From assembly GCA_900757695.1 (NCBI GenBank), contig CAAEOU010000366.1:1-27184 (forward strand): DNA of 27,184 bases, in the 5' to 3' direction. The stretch is from an uncultured Oscillospiraceae bacterium (GTDB lineage: Bacteria; Bacillota_A; Clostridia; Oscillospirales; Oscillospiraceae). Under the pieces are notes generated by a model. The model saw only the letters and a list, made by a program, of their open reading frames with translations. It made no database searches and had not been told where the DNA came from. The position numbers and the translations under genes were made by a program. Every line of letters begins with the position of its first letter. The first letter of the stretch is position 1. Below are positions 23,199 to 27,184 of this stretch, piece after piece.

Positions 23199-23895
23199 CC
23201 GCACCGCTGCCGGGCAGCGCTACGACCGTACCCTCGGGAAGCTGCTTCCCAGCAGCCGCCTGCTGAGCGTGCTCTTCTGTCTGCTGCTCAACAGCCTTGT
23301 ATACTGGTGTACCCAGTCCATGGTGGCAGGCCGTCAGCTTCTGGATCTCACCACATCCATCGATCAAATGATCCCCTTCGACCCCCGCTGGGTCTTTATC
23401 TATGTGGCATGCTTTTTATTTTGGGCAGTTGGCTATGTGCTGATGGCCCGGCTGGATCGCTGGTACTCGATCATGACCGCCGAAGTGCTCGCAAAGCTGA
23501 TCTGCGGTATCGTATTTCTGCTGATCCCCTGTACCAACGTCCGGCCCGAGATCGCCGGCACCGGCCCGGCACAATGGCTGCTGGGGCTTATTTACCGTCT
23601 GGATCCGCCCCTGGACCTGCTTCCCTCCATTCACTGTCTGGAAAGCTGGATCTGTTTTCGGGGAATCCTCCGTCAGCGCAGTATTCCGGTATGGTACCAG
23701 ATCTTTTCCTTTGTTTTTGCGATCCTTGTCTGTCTCTCCACGCTGTTTACCCGTCAGCATGTGCTGGCAGATGTGATCACCGGTGTTGCGCTGGCTGAGA
23801 TCATGCTTCAGATCTCCTTCCGCCATGGCTGGGGCGCTCATCTGCGCCGCTGGATGGAAGGACTGGATCACCGGCTATTGGGCCAATATCGCTGA
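23179..23895 (+). CDS. PAP2-family membrane phosphatase
   Basis: 238 residues from a TTG start, with GGGAG (23168-23172) 6 bases upstream and overlap with psd; no ATG in frame lies before the conserved core. Six hydrophobic segments are seen. The phosphatase motifs are present in form: the RP of motif 1 at VRPEIAG, PSIH (149-152) as motif 2, and TRQHVLAD (191-198) as motif 3 with R192, H194 and D198. This family removes phosphate from lipid phosphates such as phosphatidic acid or undecaprenyl pyrophosphate, at the outer face of the membrane. Its place at the end of the PE operon suggests phosphatidic acid or a lipid phosphate by-product as substrate (inference). Confidence 0.88.
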   Translation: MEHFTPDRTAAGQRYDRTLGKLLPSSRLLSVLFCLLLNSLVYWCTQSMVAGRQLLDLTTSIDQMIPFDPRWVFIYVACFLFWAVGYVLMARLDRWYSIMTAEVLAKLICGIVFLLIPCTNVRPEIAGTGPAQWLLGLIYRLDPPLDLLPSIHCLESWICFRGILRQRSIPVWYQIFSFVFAILVCLSTLFTRQHVLADVITGVALAEIMLQISFRHGWGAHLRRWMEGLDHRLLGQYR

Positions 23896-23908
23896 TATAA
23901 CGATCAAA

Positions 23909-23953
23909 AAAATGCGTTCTGCTCCTGTAATTTTCAGGAACAGAACGCATTTT
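23909..23953. terminator. Bidirectional terminator after the phospholipid operon
   Basis: AAAATGCGTTCTG (23909-23921) pairs perfectly with CAGAACGCATTTT (23941-23953); CCTG/CAGG pairs inside. Both strands end in U-rich arms, serving this operon and the convergent ADP-ribosylglycohydrolase gene. Confidence 0.9.
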
Positions 23954-23992
23954 AACTTTACTTTGCTGTATATCGGCAGCCATCCCCCGCAA

Positions 23993-24811
23993 TCACAGCT
24001 GTGGAAGCGTTCTTCCCGTTTCCACAGCAAACCGCCGAACGATCGCCTGTAGCTGCTCCGGGAGCCGCCGTATCATCTCCTCCAGCATCCACGCCGGAAT
24101 CTCAAAAAAACCCTCGGCAATACTTCCCGCAATGGCAGTCAAGGTGTCACTGTCCCCGCCCAAGGAGACCGCAGTCCGCAGCACATCCTCGAAGCTCTCT
24201 CCTTCCAGAAATGCGGTGATTGCCTCCGGCACCGTCTGCTGGCAGCTCTCCACATGGTGGTAACCAGGGCGGATCTCATCGCAGGTACGGCTCAGATCAT
24301 AACCAAATTCCGAGGTGATACAGTCTCTGATCTCCGCCTTGCTATGCCCGGTTCTGGCCAAATAGATGGCCGATGCCGTAGCCTCTGCGCCCTTGATGCC
24401 CTCCGGATGGTTATGGGTCACTTCCGCAGACAGCCGTGCAGCCTGACGAACTTCATCCATGGTATCATACAGCCACGCCGCCGGAGAAACACGCATGGCA
24501 GAGCCGTTTCCATAGCTTCCATAGGGCACCGGATCCTCCATATGGAGCCAACGAGAGAAGCGCAGGCCATAGCCGGCATGGGGATACTCCTTCCCAAGGT
24601 TCTGCATGGAGGCAATCAGTCTCTCTCGGAGCAAGTTGTCGTTTCCGAGATCTGCTGTATCCAACATCGCCTGTGCAACTGCCAGAGTCATCACACTGTC
24701 ATCCGTAAAGCACGAGCGAAGAGAAAACAGCTGAAATTCTTTGGTTTTTATATTGTTTTCATCAAATTCATAGGGGCTTCCGACCATATCCCCAATGATC
24801 GCACCAAACAT
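23993..24811 (-). CDS. ADP-ribosylglycohydrolase family protein
   Basis: 272 residues from ATG 24811, which has AAAGGAG 7 bases upstream. The family metal-binding motifs are intact: IGDMVGSPYE at the N-terminus, TDDS (36-39), NGSAMR (102-107), and GGDSDT (218-223) near the C-terminus, which bind two magnesium ions. The enzymes remove ADP-ribose from proteins, nucleic acids or small molecules, as DraG does with dinitrogenase reductase. No nitrogenase or ADP-ribosyltransferase is near, so the target is unknown. It lies downstream of tRNA-Pro but is separated from it by a terminator; its own promoter is not evident. Confidence 0.92.
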   Translation of the reverse strand: MFGAIIGDMVGSPYEFDENNIKTKEFQLFSLRSCFTDDSVMTLAVAQAMLDTADLGNDNLLRERLIASMQNLGKEYPHAGYGLRFSRWLHMEDPVPYGSYGNGSAMRVSPAAWLYDTMDEVRQAARLSAEVTHNHPEGIKGAEATASAIYLARTGHSKAEIRDCITSEFGYDLSRTCDEIRPGYHHVESCQQTVPEAITAFLEGESFEDVLRTAVSLGGDSDTLTAIAGSIAEGFFEIPAWMLEEMIRRLPEQLQAIVRRFAVETGRTLPQL

Positions 24812-24851
24812 TTTATCGCTCCTTTCCACTGTATCACATTCCATTTATGCA

Positions 24852-24881
24852 AAAACGCATCTGCCAAAGCAGATGCGTTTT
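24852..24881 (-). terminator. Terminator of tRNA-Pro
   Basis: AAAACGCATCTG (24881-24870, minus) pairs perfectly with CAGATGCGTTTT (24863-24852), 6-nt loop, then T. The stem starts in the tRNA's CCA end. Confidence 0.88.
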
Positions 24882-24956
24882 GGTCCGAGTGACAGGGTTC
24901 GAACCTGCGGCCTGATGGTCCCAAACCACCCGCGCTACCAACTGCGCCACACCCGG
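24881..24956 (-). tRNA. tRNA-Pro (TGG anticodon)
   Basis: 76 nt, complete. Acceptor CCGGGTG/CACTCGG (one G-U), D arm GCGC/GCGC, anticodon stem GGTGG/CCATC with loop TTTGGGA, so anticodon TGG (UGG) for proline, T arm GCAGG/CCTGT around TTCGAAC, discriminator A and an encoded CCA. Confidence 0.96.
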
Positions 24957-24967
24957 ATTTCCCAGTT

Positions 24968-24996
24968 ATTATAGCACATTCTTCCCTGTTCTTCAA
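24968..24996 (-). promoter_or_regulatory. Promoter of tRNA-Pro
   Basis: Minus strand TTGAAG (24996-24991), 17 bp, TATAAT (24973-24968), 12 bp before the tRNA 5' end. Confidence 0.82.
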
Positions 24997-25085
24997 GTAA
25001 TTTTTCCCGCTACCCGCAGAAATTAGAATCCGGGAAGCGAGAAAATCACAATTTCAGCTTTTTCTCACCCGATATCTGTCCCCGA

Positions 25086-26216
25086 TTAGACTTTAATCAG
25101 CTCATATTCCCGGGTGCCAAGTCCGATCTTCTCTCCATGGACAAGGCAGCTCTTCCACTCAGACTCCGGATGGGAATTGGTAAAGGGATCTTTATAGTCG
25201 ATAAAATCATTTTTCTGCATATTGTCTCCCAGCATACTCTGAGAGATAGGCGTAGCCGCGATGCAGGCATCTACGCAAGCCTGATCCAGCGCCAGAGGAT
25301 CAAAGGACGCAAACATGCCGATGTTGGGCAGAATCGGGGCATCGTTCTCACAGTGGCAGTCGCAGTTGGGGGAAACATCCACGATCAGCGACACATGGAA
25401 ATTGGGACGCCCATCTACCACAGCCTTGGTATACTCTGCCATTTTACAATTCAGTACTGCATTGGCATTGTCGTTGTCAAACTGAATGGCGTCAAAATTA
25501 CATGCGCCAAGGCACCGTCCACAGCCCACACAGTGAGAATGATCCACCGTCATCTTCATATTGGCACGGTCAAAAATCAGTCCCTCATTTGCACATTCCC
25601 GCTGACAGCGGCGGCACCCGCGGCATAGATCCGCCACAATATGGGGTTTCCCGCTGGAATGCTGCTCCGTCTTGCCTGCCCGGGATCCACAGCCCATGCC
25701 GATATTCTTAATGGCACCGCCGAAGCCGGTCATTTCATGTCCCTTAAAATGGGTCAGCGAAATAAATACATCTGCATCCATGATTGCCCGGCCGATCTTT
25801 GCATTCTTTACATATTCGCCGCCGACCACGGGCACCTCAATGTCATCGGTACCTTTGAGGCCATCACCAATCAAAATGGGACATCCCACCGTCAGAGGTG
25901 TAAAACCGTTCTGCCATGCGCACTCCAAATGCTCCAGTGCATTCTTCCGGGAACCAGGGTACATGGTATTGCAGTCCGTCAAGAAGGGCTTACCGCCAAG
26001 GGACTTCACAAGATCTACCACTGCCCTTGCATAGTTGGGGCGCAAATAGCTGATATTGCCCAGTTCCCCAAAATGGAGCTTGATGGCAACGAACTTGCCG
26101 TCCATATCGATATTCTCAATTCCGGCTTTCCGCATCAGCTTCTGAAGCTTTGCAGGCAGTCCGTCTCCAAAGGCTCTGGTCCGAAAGTCAGTGTAATAAA
26201 CTTTTGCTTTTTCCAT
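25086..26216 (-). CDS. DUF362 protein with two [4Fe-4S] ferredoxin motifs
   Basis: 376 residues from ATG 26216, which has AGGAGG upstream. Residues 1-180 and 260-345 form the DUF362 domain (KLHFGELGNISYLRP, SLTHFKGHEMTGFGGAIKNIGMGCGSR), an uncharacterised fold common in anaerobes. Residues 190-245 insert a bacterial ferredoxin: C198-C201-C204-C208 and C229-C232-C235-C239, each CxxCxxCxxxC, for two [4Fe-4S] clusters. A role in electron transfer or redox sensing is inferred; no partner enzyme is next to it. Cytoplasmic, no signal peptide. Divergent from the HD-domain gene. Confidence 0.92.
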   Translation of the reverse strand: MEKAKVYYTDFRTRAFGDGLPAKLQKLMRKAGIENIDMDGKFVAIKLHFGELGNISYLRPNYARAVVDLVKSLGGKPFLTDCNTMYPGSRKNALEHLECAWQNGFTPLTVGCPILIGDGLKGTDDIEVPVVGGEYVKNAKIGRAIMDADVFISLTHFKGHEMTGFGGAIKNIGMGCGSRAGKTEQHSSGKPHIVADLCRGCRRCQRECANEGLIFDRANMKMTVDHSHCVGCGRCLGACNFDAIQFDNDNANAVLNCKMAEYTKAVVDGRPNFHVSLIVDVSPNCDCHCENDAPILPNIGMFASFDPLALDQACVDACIAATPISQSMLGDNMQKNDFIDYKDPFTNSHPESEWKSCLVHGEKIGLGTREYELIKV

Positions 26217-26277
26217 CGGTACATTCCTCCTGATTGGTGAAGATCCGCCAGTCCCATTTCTCAGACTGAACAACTGC

Positions 26278-26306
26278 ATTATAACACATCATTGTTTTTT
26301 TGTCGA
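26278..26306 (-). promoter_or_regulatory. Promoter of the DUF362 gene
   Basis: Minus strand TCGACA (26306-26301), 17 bp, TATAAT (26283-26278). Confidence 0.75.
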
Positions 26307-26360
26307 ACCGCTGGTACTATTTTATTTTCATACATACCATATCGGGTTAATATTATTATA

Positions 26361-26389
26361 TTGACTTTTCTGGATGCTGTGACTATAAT
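26361..26389 (+). promoter_or_regulatory. Promoter of the HD-domain gene
   Basis: TTGACT (26361-26366), 17 bp, TATAAT (26384-26389), 37 bp before the start codon. The sequence before it is very AT-rich, as in UP elements. Confidence 0.82.
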
Positions 26390-26426
26390 GATTCATACAA
26401 AGTCTATCATTCAGGAGGTAATCCAT

Positions 26427-27008
26427 ATGGATCGCACCGAAGCACTGGCTCTGCTCCAGCAGTACAATAAAGAGCCTTTTCATATTCAGCATGCACTGAC
26501 CGTTGAAGCAGTCATGGGCTACTTTGCCGAAAAACTGGGTTACGGGAACGAAAAAGCGTTCTGGGAGACTGTGGGTCTGCTGCACGACTTGGATTTTGAA
26601 CAGTATCCGGAAGAGCACTGCATCAAGGAAATGGCGATTATGCAGGAGCTGGGACTGGATCCCCGGCTGATTCATGCCGTGGGCAGTCACGGATACGGGC
26701 TCTGCTGTGATGTAAAGCCGGAACATCAGATGGAAAAAGTACTCTATGCCACCGATGAGCTTACCGGTCTCATTGGCGCCGCCATCAAAATGCGCCCCTC
26801 CAAGTCCACCAAGGATCTGGAGCTCAAGAGCCTGAAAAAGAAATACAAAGACAAAAAATTTGCCGCAGGATGCAGCCGTAAGGTAATTGAGGACGGCGCC
26901 GCCATGCTGGGCTGGGAGCTGGATGACCTGTTGACACAGACCATTGCCGCCATGGCACAGGCGGAGGATCAAGTCATTGCGGAATCCAACCGTCTAACCG
27001 AACTGTAA
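26427..27008 (+). CDS. HD-domain hydrolase (predicted phosphohydrolase)
   Basis: 193 residues from ATG 26427, set by AGGAGG at 26413-26418; the longer frame upstream runs through the promoter. The HD metal-site residues are visible: H22 (IQHALTVE), H53-D54 (LLHDLDFEQYP), H83/H88 (IHAVGSHGYG) and D110 (YATDELTGLI). The family removes phosphate from nucleotides or related molecules; this small, stand-alone type has no known substrate. After the HD core there is a Lys-rich stretch (LKSLKKKYKDKKF) and a C-terminal helix. Single-gene unit followed by a terminator. Confidence 0.9.
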   Translation: MDRTEALALLQQYNKEPFHIQHALTVEAVMGYFAEKLGYGNEKAFWETVGLLHDLDFEQYPEEHCIKEMAIMQELGLDPRLIHAVGSHGYGLCCDVKPEHQMEKVLYATDELTGLIGAAIKMRPSKSTKDLELKSLKKKYKDKKFAAGCSRKVIEDGAAMLGWELDDLLTQTIAAMAQAEDQVIAESNRLTEL

Positions 27009-27033
27009 TCCCTCATCCTTCAGATGCTTTTCT

Positions 27034-27074
27034 CGCCCGTCTCTGTTCGTTTGACAGCAGACGGGTGATTTTTT
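27034..27074 (+). terminator. Terminator of the HD-domain gene
   Basis: CGCCCGTCT (27034-27042) pairs with AGACGGGTG (27059-27067), with one G-U pair, followed by six T after a short gap. Confidence 0.88.
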
Positions 27075-27099
27075 AGTTTATCACTCTTTCATTCTTTAC

Positions 27100-27184
27100 T
27101 GCACCTGCCCCGGGTTGGGCGGTTGGAACTGCCGCCATTCCTATCAGCCATTTTTCCCCGGCTATGAACCGGCCTATTCGGATG
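27100..27184 (+). pseudogene. Fragment resembling a phage minor capsid protein, open at window end
   Basis: An in-frame reading without a start codon gives GLGGWNCRHSYQPFFPG, then YEPAYSD up to the window edge. The G-W-N-C-R-H-S, x-P-F and P-G pattern is that of the C-terminal part of phage minor capsid (Phage_min_cap2 type) proteins of siphophages. The sequence upstream (27075-27099) does not continue the family and has no ribosome site, so the gene's front is missing. This may be the truncated end of a prophage or a remnant. The call rests on one short motif. Confidence 0.45.

Overview
The window comes from a low-to-moderate GC Firmicute of the class Clostridia, most likely a gut Oscillospiraceae/Ruminococcaceae relative. 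The grounds are the family set (YgiQ, DUF4317, YhbD plus a bactofilin, a BlaI/M56 pair, a clostridial PssA/Psd cluster, and a DUF362 protein with a double ferredoxin domain), strong AGGAGG-type ribosome sites, canonical sigma-A promoters and short GC-rich terminators with U runs. The genus cannot be fixed from sequence alone. Most of the window is ordinary chromosomal backbone; no complete mobile element, integrase or CRISPR array was seen.

Layout. 1-206: a cut tRNA-Ala(GGC) on the minus strand, preceded by a broken second copy of its 5' part and a near-perfect promoter. 264-4717: a plus-strand run of ygiQ, an exonuclease fused to a YaiI/DUF188 domain, a Cys-rich pentapeptide-repeat protein and a small unknown, closed by a bidirectional terminator. 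4719-8145 (minus): yhbD-like regulator, coiled-coil bactofilin, then a terminator-like hairpin that buries the ribosome site of a LysM-M14 peptidase. 8206-9220: rsmA with its own promoter and terminator. 9325-10284 (minus): a methyltransferase whose whole leader is a hairpin repeat. 10305-12747: a LysR regulator divergent from an NSS-family symporter, with overlapping -35 boxes. 12770-14279 (minus): a GntP-type permease. 14552-16064: an O-antigen-ligase-like membrane protein.

16081-17651 (minus): a DUF4317 protein behind a second, longer copy of the hairpin repeat. 17674-20300: a BlaI-type repressor and an M56 membrane peptidase with an unusual extracellular domain, behind a promoter with two matching palindromic operators. 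20319-20488: a stand-alone promoter, about 130 nt of structured non-coding sequence and a strong terminator, a candidate small RNA. 20542-23953: a four-gene phospholipid operon (flippase-like protein, pssA, psd, PAP2 phosphatase) making phosphatidylethanolamine. 23993-24996 (minus): ADP-ribosylglycohydrolase and tRNA-Pro(UGG). 25086-27074: a DUF362/ferredoxin protein divergent from an HD-domain hydrolase. 27100-27184: an open fragment that reads like a phage minor capsid protein, possibly the edge of a prophage or its remnant.

The most promising undescribed items are the paired hairpin leaders (10135-10242 and 17458-17622), each filling the space between a promoter and a gene start; the orphan structured RNA at about 20355-20488; the SD-sequestering terminator at 6055-6091; and the exonuclease-YaiI fusion. 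All calls are by reading the sequence; no database search was run.
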